A stretch of 64,000 nt of DNA, taken from Aeribacillus composti (GTDB lineage Bacteria; Bacillota; Bacilli; Bacillales; Aeribacillaceae). Within the stretch, counting starts at the first letter, position 1. Each line of letters starts with the position of its first letter. Positions 57,555 to 64,000 of this stretch are shown one piece after another. The notes below the pieces were generated by a model, which saw only the letters and a list, made by a program, of their open reading frames with translations, had not been told where the DNA came from and did not search any database. A program made the position numbers and the translations under genes. The DNA lies in contig NZ_VISS01000002.1 in the NCBI RefSeq assembly GCF_007827555.1, positions 1 to 64,000 on the forward strand, written 5' to 3'.

Positions 57555-58685
57555 ATGGCGAAGCGTGATTACTATGAGGTGCTTGGAGTTAGTAAGAACG
57601 CAACAAAAGAGGAGATTAAAAAAGCCTATCGCAAGCTGTCCAAAAAATATCATCCGGATATTAACAAAGACCCAGACGCGCCCGAAAAATTCAAAGAAGT
57701 AAAAGAAGCGTATGAAGTGTTAAGCGACGACACAAAAAGAGCCCAATATGACCGCTACGGTCATGCAGGTGCTACTCAAGGCTTCGGCGGCTTTAACGGT
57801 GAAGAATTTGAAGCGGATTTCGGGGGATTTGGATTTGATGACTTATTCAGTTCGATCTTTGGCGGAGGAAGAAGAAGAGATCCGAATGCTCCTCGAGCAG
57901 GTGCAGATATTCAATATACGATGACGATTTCATTTGAAGAAGCTGCGTTCGGAAAGGAAACGACAATTGAAATTCCTAGCGAAGAAACATGTGATACTTG
58001 CCACGGTTCAGGAGCGAAACCTGGTACTACTCCGGAAACTTGTCCGCATTGCGGAGGTTCGGGTCAAATCAGCTCAGAGCAGCGAACAGCTTTTGGTGTT
58101 TTTGTGAATCGGCGCGTTTGTTATCAATGTAACGGAACAGGTAAATTTATCAGACATCGCTGTACAACTTGTGGCGGCAGCGGAAAAGTGAAGAAACGCA
58201 GAAAAATCCAAGTAAAAATTCCAGCTGGTGTAGATGACGGTCAGCAGCTCCGCATACAAGGGAAAGGAGAGCCGGGAATTAACGGCGGTCCATCAGGTGA
58301 TTTATATATTGTTTTCCACGTACAGGAACACGAATTTTTCGTCCGCGATGGTGATGACATCTATTGTGAAATGCCGCTGACATTCGCACAAGCTGCGCTT
58401 GGAGATGAGATTGAAGTTCCTACTTTATACGGTAAAGTGAAATTAAAAATACCTGCAGGCACGCAGACAGGCCGAAAATTCAGACTGTCTGGAAAAGGGA
58501 TCAAAAATGTTCACGGCCATGGCATAGGAGATCAATATGTAACTGTTCGCGTCGTTACACCAACTAACCTTACGGAAAAACAAAAAGAATTGCTGCGGGA
58601 ATTTGCGGCTATCAGCGGGAATCAACCTGATGTACAGGAAGAAAGTTTTTTTGATAAAGTGAAGCGGGCGTTTAAAGGAGATTAA
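57555..58685 (+). CDS. dnaJ: Chaperone DnaJ (Hsp40)
   Basis: Stimulates DnaK's ATPase and delivers substrates. The 376-residue protein has the J domain with HPD (about residues 33-35), a Gly/Phe region (about 75-115), and four zinc-binding CxxCxGxG repeats ([32 protein letters not shown]; about 150-215). The C-terminal substrate-binding domains follow. ATG 57555 follows GGGAGTG; the open frame reaches 57531. Confidence 0.97.
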   Translation: MAKRDYYEVLGVSKNATKEEIKKAYRKLSKKYHPDINKDPDAPEKFKEVKEAYEVLSDDTKRAQYDRYGHAGATQGFGGFNGEEFEADFGGFGFDDLFSSIFGGGRRRDPNAPRAGADIQYTMTISFEEAAFGKETTIEIPSEETCDTCHGSGAKPGTTPETCPHCGGSGQISSEQRTAFGVFVNRRVCYQCNGTGKFIRHRCTTCGGSGKVKKRRKIQVKIPAGVDDGQQLRIQGKGEPGINGGPSGDLYIVFHVQEHEFFVRDGDDIYCEMPLTFAQAALGDEIEVPTLYGKVKLKIPAGTQTGRKFRLSGKGIKNVHGHGIGDQYVTVRVVTPTNLTEKQKELLREFAAISGNQPDVQEESFFDKVKRAFKGD

Positions 58686-58703
58686 AGGATTGGGGTTACT
58701 AAA

Positions 58704-59639
58704 ATGAAGTGGTCAGAGATTAGCATCCATACAACGGAAGAAGCTGTTGAACCTATCTCTAATATTTTACATGAAGCGGGTGCTGGTGGAGTAGTTATTG
58801 AAGATCCGTATGATCTTATAAAAGAAAGAGAAGATCAATATGGAGAAATATATCAGCTTGATCCTGAAGACTATCCTGATGAAGGTGTCATCATTAAAGC
58901 GTACCTTCCTGTGAATAGCTTTTTAGGCGAGACGGTGGAAGGGATAAAAGAACGGATAAATAACCTGCTGTTGTATGATATTGATTTGGGGCGGAACCAT
59001 ATTACAATTAGTGAAGTTAATGAGGAAGAATGGGCTACCGCTTGGAAGAAATATTACCGTCCTGTGAAGGTTTCAAAAAAATTTACGATTGTCCCCACAT
59101 GGGAGCTGTATGAACCTGCTCACACCGATGAACTGATCATTGAATTGGATCCTGGTATGGCGTTTGGAACTGGAACCCATCCAACAACAGTTCTCTGCAT
59201 ACAAGCACTTGAAAAAAAGGTGCAAAAGGGAAATATTGTAATTGATGTCGGTACAGGGTCAGGCGTATTGAGCATCGCGAGTGCTTTGCTGGGGGCCGAT
59301 AAAGTCATCGCACTTGATTTGGATCCAGTTGCAGTGGACAGCGCGCGATTAAATGTTAAATTGAATAAAGTGCAGCATCTTGTTCAAGTCAAGCAAAACA
59401 ATTTGTTGGACGATATCGATGTTAAAGCGAACGTAATTGTTGCAAACATATTAGCTGAAGTCATATTGCGATTTGTTCGTGATGCGCATGAGCGTTTAGA
59501 AAACGGCGGTTATTTTATTACTTCCGGAATTATTCAAAACAAAAAACACGAAGTGGAGCAAGCTTTAATCGAAGCTGGTTTTACGATTGAAGAGACGATG
59601 ACGATGGAAGATTGGGTCGCCTTTATCGCAAAAAAATAG
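58704..59639 (+). CDS. prmA: Ribosomal protein L11 methyltransferase
   Basis: PrmA trimethylates ribosomal protein L11. The 311-residue protein has an N-terminal L11-recognition domain, then [18 protein letters not shown] (about residues 152-169), the SAM motif [14 protein letters not shown] (about 180-193) and VANILAEVI (about 248-256). A GGATTGGGG stretch precedes ATG 58704. Eleven bases separate it from rsmE. B. subtilis yqeT in the same operon. Confidence 0.95.
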   Translation: MKWSEISIHTTEEAVEPISNILHEAGAGGVVIEDPYDLIKEREDQYGEIYQLDPEDYPDEGVIIKAYLPVNSFLGETVEGIKERINNLLLYDIDLGRNHITISEVNEEEWATAWKKYYRPVKVSKKFTIVPTWELYEPAHTDELIIELDPGMAFGTGTHPTTVLCIQALEKKVQKGNIVIDVGTGSGVLSIASALLGADKVIALDLDPVAVDSARLNVKLNKVQHLVQVKQNNLLDDIDVKANVIVANILAEVILRFVRDAHERLENGGYFITSGIIQNKKHEVEQALIEAGFTIEETMTMEDWVAFIAKK

Positions 59640-59650
59640 AGGGATTGAAG

Positions 59651-60406
59651 ATGCAGCGTTATTTTATTCATTATGCAAAAAAAGAATTAACTGATATTAT
59701 TGACATCACCGGGGAAGATGTCCACCACATTTCCCGGGTGATGCGGATGAAACAGAATGATCAAATTATATGTGTAACAAAGGATGGATATTCAGCCCTT
59801 TGCCAAATTGTTCAAATATCTGCCGATAAAGTATGCTGTTCCATTTTAGAGTGGATCGAGAACAATTCCGAGCTTCCGGTAAAAGTGATATTAGCGAATG
59901 GGCTGCCTAAAGGGGATAAATTGGAGCTCGTCATTCAAAAAGGGACGGAGCTTGGTGCTTCCAAGTTTATCCCTTTTAATGCTGCTCGTTCAATTGTAAA
60001 ATTAAATGAAGGTAAAATAAATAAAAAATTAGAGCGGTGGAATAAAATTGCGAAAGAAGCTGCGGAACAGTCACATCGGACCATAATTCCTGAGGTGACG
60101 AAGCCAGCTTCATTAAAGGATGTCATTTCTTATGCTGCATCAGCCGATGTAAAAATTGTCGCTTATGAAGAGCATGCAAAAAAAGGTGAAACGAGCAATT
60201 TATTTCGTGCTTTAAATTCTTTGCAGCGGGGAGGATCATTATTCGCTGTTTTTGGACCAGAAGGAGGTTTTACAGCCGAGGAGATTAAGCAGTTATCCAA
60301 TAACGGCTTTCTTTTATGCGGGCTAGGTCCGAGAATATTGCGGGCGGAAACGGCTCCTCTTTATTTATTATCTGCAGTATCCTATCATTTTGAACTGTCG
60401 AGGTGA
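59651..60406 (+). CDS. rsmE: 16S rRNA (uracil-1498-N3)-methyltransferase RsmE
   Basis: Methylates U1498 of 16S rRNA. The 251-residue SPOUT-family protein has an N-terminal PUA-like domain (HHISRVMRMKQNDQI, about residues 25-39) and the SPOUT motifs GTELGASKFIPF, FGPEGGFTAEEI (about 202-213) and LGPRILRAETAPL. GAGGG precedes ATG 59651; the open frame reaches back into prmA (59612) without a ribosome site. B. subtilis yqeU. Confidence 0.95.
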   Translation: MQRYFIHYAKKELTDIIDITGEDVHHISRVMRMKQNDQIICVTKDGYSALCQIVQISADKVCCSILEWIENNSELPVKVILANGLPKGDKLELVIQKGTELGASKFIPFNAARSIVKLNEGKINKKLERWNKIAKEAAEQSHRTIIPEVTKPASLKDVISYAASADVKIVAYEEHAKKGETSNLFRALNSLQRGGSLFAVFGPEGGFTAEEIKQLSNNGFLLCGLGPRILRAETAPLYLLSAVSYHFELSR

Positions 60407-60411
60407 AAAAC

Positions 60412-61758
60412 ATGCCGACTGTTGCTTTTCATACATTAGGATGTAAGGTAAATCATTATGAAACAGAAGCTATTTGGCAGCTATTTAAAGAAGCGGGATA
60501 TGAGCGCCGGGATTTTGAAGCGATTGCGGATGTATATGTCATTAACACTTGTACGGTGACGAATACAGGTGATAAAAAAAGCCGCCAAGTAATACGGAGA
60601 GCGATCCGCAAAAACCCTGACAGTGTTATTTGCGTTACAGGTTGTTATGCGCAAACGGCACCCGCAGAAGTCATGGCCATTCCTGGGGTTGATATCGTTG
60701 TCGGTACACAAGATCGAAAAAAAATGCTCGATTATATTGAGCAGTTTAAGAAGGAGCGCCAGCCGATCAACGGTGTGACAAACATTATGAAAGCTCGGGT
60801 ATTCGAGGAGATGGACGTACCTTCCTTTACAGACCGGACGCGGGCGTCTTTAAAAATACAAGAAGGCTGCAATAATTTTTGCACGTTTTGTATTATTCCT
60901 TGGGCACGCGGTCTTATGCGGAGCCGGGATCCAAAAGAAGTGATTAAACAGGCTCAAAAGCTGGTGGATGCTGGATACAAAGAAATTGTTTTAACCGGCA
61001 TCCATACAGGAGGATATGGGGAAGATTTAAAAGATTATAATTTTGCGCAGCTTCTTCGCGATATTGATTCTGAAGTGAAAGGATTAAAGCGGCTTAGAAT
61101 TTCTTCAATTGAAGCGAGCCAAATAACTGATGAAGTAATTGAAGTGCTGAAAACGTCCGATAAAATTGTCCGCCATTTGCATATACCGCTTCAATCAGGA
61201 TCAAACAGTGTCTTAAAGCGGATGCGCCGTAAATATACGACGGAATTTTATGCTGAGCGTCTGAAACGGCTGCGGGAAGCTTTGCCTGGGCTTGCGGTAA
61301 CTTCTGATGTGATTGTAGGTTTCCCGGGTGAAACGGAAGAAGAATTTATGGAAACATACAACTTTGTTAAAGAACACCGTTATTCTGAGCTTCATGTTTT
61401 CCCTTATTCGAAGCGGACAGGAACACCAGCTGCCCGAATGGAAAATCAAGTTGACGAAGACATAAAAAACGAACGCGTACACCGGCTGATCGCATTAAGC
61501 GATCAACTAGCAAAAGAATATGCCTCAAAATTTGAGGGACAAGTACTGGAGGTTATTCCAGAAGAACCTTATAAAGAAGCTCCAGACAGCGGCAAATATG
61601 AAGGATATACGGACAATTATTTAAAAGTTGTTTTTCCGGCGACGAAAGAGATGGTTGGGAAAATTGTGAAGGTGAAATTAACTAAGGCTGGCTATCCATA
61701 TAATGAAGGACAAGTAGTCCGTATAGTCGATGAAGACTATTTACAGAAGTCTTCTTAA
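60412..61758 (+). CDS. mtaB: tRNA t6A37 methylthiotransferase MtaB
   Basis: MtaB turns t6A37 into ms2t6A37 in tRNA-Lys(UUU). The 448-residue protein has the UPF0004 domain with three Fe-S cysteines (TLGCKVN, NTCTVTN, VTGCYAQ), the radical SAM motif CNNFCTFC (about residues 154-161), and a C-terminal TRAM domain (about 375-445). ATG 60412 follows GAGGTG; a frame start at 60403 is inside that site. Together with TcdA at 11.9-12.7 kb, it acts on the same A37 position. Confidence 0.94.
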   Translation: MPTVAFHTLGCKVNHYETEAIWQLFKEAGYERRDFEAIADVYVINTCTVTNTGDKKSRQVIRRAIRKNPDSVICVTGCYAQTAPAEVMAIPGVDIVVGTQDRKKMLDYIEQFKKERQPINGVTNIMKARVFEEMDVPSFTDRTRASLKIQEGCNNFCTFCIIPWARGLMRSRDPKEVIKQAQKLVDAGYKEIVLTGIHTGGYGEDLKDYNFAQLLRDIDSEVKGLKRLRISSIEASQITDEVIEVLKTSDKIVRHLHIPLQSGSNSVLKRMRRKYTTEFYAERLKRLREALPGLAVTSDVIVGFPGETEEEFMETYNFVKEHRYSELHVFPYSKRTGTPAARMENQVDEDIKNERVHRLIALSDQLAKEYASKFEGQVLEVIPEEPYKEAPDSGKYEGYTDNYLKVVFPATKEMVGKIVKVKLTKAGYPYNEGQVVRIVDEDYLQKSS

Positions 61759-61827
61759 TCTAGCTTTTTCTTGTGTAAAACAGACTTTGTTGTAAGCTGT
61801 ACCACTTTTTATGAAGGGAGCCTTCTC

Positions 61828-62487
61828 ATGAAAAGGGAAATTGCGAAGTATATTGACCATACTGTTTTAAAGCCGGATGTCACGCAGGCAGATATTGAAA
61901 AGCTTTGTTTTGAGGCGAAGGAGTACGGATTTGCATCTGTCTGTGTTAACCCCGTATGGGTGGAAACAGCAGCTAATTTGCTGCAAAAATCAGATGTGAA
62001 AGTTTGCTCAGTGATTGGTTTTCCACTTGGAGCAACAACTACTGAAGTAAAGGCATATGAAACGACAGAGTTGGTTCAAAAAGGTGCAGCGGAATTAGAT
62101 ATGGTGATAAACATCAGCGCATTAAAGGATCAGCGTTATCATGCCGTTGAAGAAGATATTCGTGCTGTCGTTGAAGCGGCAAACGGAAAAGCTTTGATAA
62201 AGGTGATTATTGAAACATGTCTATTAAATGTTGATGAGAAAAGAAAAGCGTGTGAGCTAGCTGTAAAAGCCGGAGCAGATTTTGTCAAAACATCGACAGG
62301 ATTTTCTACCGGTGGTGCAACAGTTGACGATGTGAAGCTTATGCGTGCAGTAGTAGGTCCGAAATTCGGCGTGAAAGCATCTGGCGGAATCCGCGATTAT
62401 AAAACTGCGATCATGATGATAGAAGCCGGTGCGACAAGAATTGGTACTAGTTCTGGAGTGGCGATTATAAAAGGAAGTGAACGTTAA
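61828..62487 (+). CDS. deoC: Deoxyribose-phosphate aldolase
   Basis: DeoC splits 2-deoxyribose-5-phosphate to glyceraldehyde-3-phosphate and acetaldehyde in nucleoside salvage. The 219-residue TIM-barrel protein has [16 protein letters not shown], the ELDMVINI segment, the Schiff-base lysine in [14 protein letters not shown] (about residue 153) and [10 protein letters not shown] (about 181-190). GAAGGGAG precedes ATG 61828. It lies 69 bases after mtaB with no terminator seen between them, so probably read from the dnaK operon or a local promoter. Confidence 0.94.
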   Translation: MKREIAKYIDHTVLKPDVTQADIEKLCFEAKEYGFASVCVNPVWVETAANLLQKSDVKVCSVIGFPLGATTTEVKAYETTELVQKGAAELDMVINISALKDQRYHAVEEDIRAVVEAANGKALIKVIIETCLLNVDEKRKACELAVKAGADFVKTSTGFSTGGATVDDVKLMRAVVGPKFGVKASGGIRDYKTAIMMIEAGATRIGTSSGVAIIKGSER

Positions 62488-62540
62488 TCTATTATAATCA
62501 CAGAATTGCTGGATTTTTTACATTTAGTTTAAAAAAGTTT

Positions 62541-62570
62541 TCCCGCAGTTTGTTGCGGGATTATTTTTTT
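62541..62570. terminator. Bidirectional terminator between deoC and yqeW
   Basis: TCCCGCA (62541-62547) pairs with TGCGGGA (62554-62560), then ATTATTTTTTT-like T on the plus side; the minus strand has a matching T run (complement of 62531-62536). It touches the yqeW stop. Confidence 0.85.
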
Positions 62571-63508
62571 ATCCATGCTGAAATAGTTTTTGTCCACCAT
62601 AATACAAAATTTGCATATTGATTCGCAAACGGGAGAATGATTAAAGAAGTTATCAAGTTAAAAATCAGGCTAAAGTGAGCGATTTGGAAATCTGGTTCAT
62701 TTGTTAACAATTTTAAATTATTTGCGAAAAAAGGAATAAGCGGAACGAACAGGATCACTCCAAACACATTCAGCCAAAGATGGGCAAAAGCAGTATATTT
62801 CGCTTCTTGTTTAGAGCCGATCGAGGCCAATAAAGCTGTAATGCAGGTGCCGATATTTGCGCCGAGAACAAAAGCTAATCCTGTTTCTAATGGCAGCAGC
62901 TGTTCGTTCATAAAGCTCATGACAATTCCGATTAATGCAGTTGATGATTGAATAATTCCGGTGAAGACCGCGCTTATTCCGACAGAAAAAAGCAAATGGT
63001 CACTCGATTTGGCAAGCAGATCAGACATAACCTGCAGGTCAGACAAAAGAAAAGCAGCTTTTTCAAACCCGTTCAAAGCTAAAAATATACACGATATGCC
63101 GAAGCATGAACAGCCTAATGAAAATAAAATTCTATTTTTAAAAAGCATGAGAAGAAGAGAAATTGCAAACATCATCCCTAAATAGTCATCTATTTCAACG
63201 GCTAGAAATTCGGTCGTAAAGGTCGTCCCGACATTGGAACCTAAAATAATTCCAATTGCATCTTTAAACTTTAACAAACCAGCGGAAACAAAACTAACTG
63301 TAATCACCATCACTAGAGAACTGCTATGAACAAGAGCTGTTGCAATCATGCCGGTTAGAAAGGATTTGATTGGGGCATTCGTGCAGTTGTACAGCCATTT
63401 CTCCAGCTGCCTATGGGACATTTGCTGAAATCCGTATTTCATCATTGCCATTCCGCAAAAAAATAAAAGGAAACAAGAAAAAAATAATAACAGCAATTGC
63501 ATTCCCAT
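62561..63508 (-). CDS. yqeW: Na+/phosphate-cotransporter family protein YqeW
   Basis: A 315-residue membrane protein of the NptA/PiT-II (PNaS) family with about eight helices in two inverted repeats. Each repeat carries the family motifs: LVHSSSLVMVITVS with GSNVGTTFTTE in the first half, and IIQSSTALIGIVMS with GANIGTCITAL in the second. It is likely to import phosphate with sodium, but no regulatory PhoU tail is present. ATG 63508 follows GAGGTGG; the open frame begins at GTG 63517. Confidence 0.88.
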   Translation of the reverse strand: MGMQLLLLFFSCFLLFFCGMAMMKYGFQQMSHRQLEKWLYNCTNAPIKSFLTGMIATALVHSSSLVMVITVSFVSAGLLKFKDAIGIILGSNVGTTFTTEFLAVEIDDYLGMMFAISLLLMLFKNRILFSLGCSCFGISCIFLALNGFEKAAFLLSDLQVMSDLLAKSSDHLLFSVGISAVFTGIIQSSTALIGIVMSFMNEQLLPLETGLAFVLGANIGTCITALLASIGSKQEAKYTAFAHLWLNVFGVILFVPLIPFFANNLKLLTNEPDFQIAHFSLIFNLITSLIILPFANQYANFVLWWTKTISAWIKK

Positions 63509-63517
63509 GAAAACCAC

Positions 63518-63751
63518 CTCATCAACAGTCTATGGACAAGGTGTCACAATAAGACCTTATGAACGAGTAATTTTTTTTCAATCGAACTAGTTATATTTTT
63601 TCAGACAGCCTGTTTGGCGGCTTTCAAACGATCTTGAATCATTACCTTATATACATAATGAATTTGGAAATTCTTCCATACAAAAGCTGATATGAAACAG
63701 TCTTGTAAACCTGTCCGGTAAAAAAAGTCATAAGGAATAGGAAAGATGTTT
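63518..63751. other. Divergent intergenic region yqeW-rpsU
   Basis: About 230 AT-rich bases carrying the leader of yqeW on one side and the rpsU upstream region on the other. No gene, clear hairpin or repeat was recognised. Confidence 0.4.
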
Positions 63752-63757
63752 TGAACA

Positions 63758-63786
63758 TTGACCAAATAAATCGATTATATTATACT
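63758..63786 (+). promoter_or_regulatory. Sigma-A promoter of rpsU
   Basis: TTGACC (63758-63763), 17 bases, TATACT (63781-63786): a strong match, followed by a leader of about 59 bases. Confidence 0.85.
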
Positions 63787-63851
63787 AACTTAGTAAATGT
63801 TCTTTTTGATAAGGAACATGAACTGGCTTTGTTCGGAGGGAGGGAAAAAGG

Positions 63852-64000
63852 ATGTCTAAAACGATCGTACGTAAAAACGAATCGCTTGAGGATGCTCTTC
63901 GCCGCTTCAGACGCCAAGTATCAAAAACTGGTACTTTGCAGGAATATAGAAAGCGCGAATTTTATGAGAAGCCTAGCGTAAGACGCAAGAAAAAATCTGA
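63852..64000 (+). CDS. rpsU: 30S ribosomal protein S21 (cut by the window end)
   Basis: A small, very basic protein beginning [21 protein letters not shown] with S21 features [15 protein letters not shown]. About 49 codons are visible with no stop; the family usually has 57-58. GGGAGGGAAAAAGG precedes ATG 63852. In B. subtilis rpsU follows yqeW and precedes yqeY; the gene continues to the right. In this organism group S21 affects motility and translation start, but nothing here shows that. Confidence 0.95.
   Translation, partial: MSKTIVRKNESLEDALRRFRRQVSKTGTLQEYRKREFYEKPSVRRKKKS

Noticed and set aside
63751-63981. 76-codon plus-strand frame at the right edge
   Set aside because: Overlaps rpsU in another frame; rpsU has the strong ribosome site and S21 sequence.

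Overview
This window is a stretch of low-GC Gram-positive chromosome, almost certainly from a spore-forming Bacillaceae (Bacillus sensu lato). The evidence is gene content and order, not database matching. Strong AGGAGG-type ribosome sites and frequent TTG/GTG starts, two T-box riboswitches, a CIRCE/HrcA heat-shock operon, sporulation genes (sigK, sda, gpr, spoIIP), competence genes (comER, comEA, comEB, comEC) and a 6S RNA appear in the order I know from the recJ-to-rpsU part of the Bacillus subtilis map. No transposase, phage gene, CRISPR array, tRNA or rRNA was seen.

Layout. 0.4-8 kb: recJ, apt, the (p)ppGpp enzyme rel and dtd, then a convergent SH3b-amidase gene (yrvJ). 8-12.7 kb: a small yrzK-like ORF, the His T-box driving hisS-aspS, 6S RNA and tcdA. 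12.8-20 kb: rarA (minus strand), then cymR, a cysteine desulfurase, mnmA, a TPR protein and recD2. 20-30 kb: a zinc-ribbon miniprotein, an AI-2E-type permease, the Ala T-box and alaS, ireB-ruvX-yrzB, mltG, and trmR-trhP1-trhP2 for wobble-uridine methoxylation. 30-34.3 kb: greA, a class B PBP with yrrS, mtnN and yrhC. 34.3-36.1 kb: a regulatory-rich stretch with an uninterrupted sigK, sda and a DnaA-box cluster. 36.1-41.2 kb: yqeG-yqeH-aroE-yhbY-nadD-yqeK-rsfS-yqeM, a compact, partly overlapping operon. 41.2-47.6 kb: comER (minus), comEA-EB-EC, yqzM (minus), holA, rpsT (minus). 47.8-53.8 kb: gpr, spoIIP, yqxA, lepA, hemW. 53.8-62.5 kb: hrcA-grpE-dnaK-dnaJ-prmA-rsmE-mtaB plus deoC. 62.5-64 kb: a Na/Pi-type transporter (minus) and the start of rpsU, cut by the window end.

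How it works together. Most genes serve translation and its quality control: three tRNA synthetases, tRNA modification by MnmA, TcdA, TrmR/TrhP and MtaB, ribosome assembly or modification by YqeH, RsfS, LepA, PrmA and RsmE, and ribosomal proteins S20 and S21. DNA maintenance (RecJ, RecD2, RarA, RuvX, HolA), protein folding (DnaK system), cell-wall enzymes (YrvJ, MltG, PbpI) and the sporulation/competence programmes make up the rest.

I found no convincing new multi-gene system. The second-look items are small: a 31-codon cysteine-containing ORF beside sda, paired hairpins upstream of holA, a long dyad around the yrhC promoter, a terminator whose 3' arm is also the pbpI ribosome site, tandem SpoIIID-like boxes before sigK, and reduction of the mtnN operon (no yrrT, mccA or mccB here).
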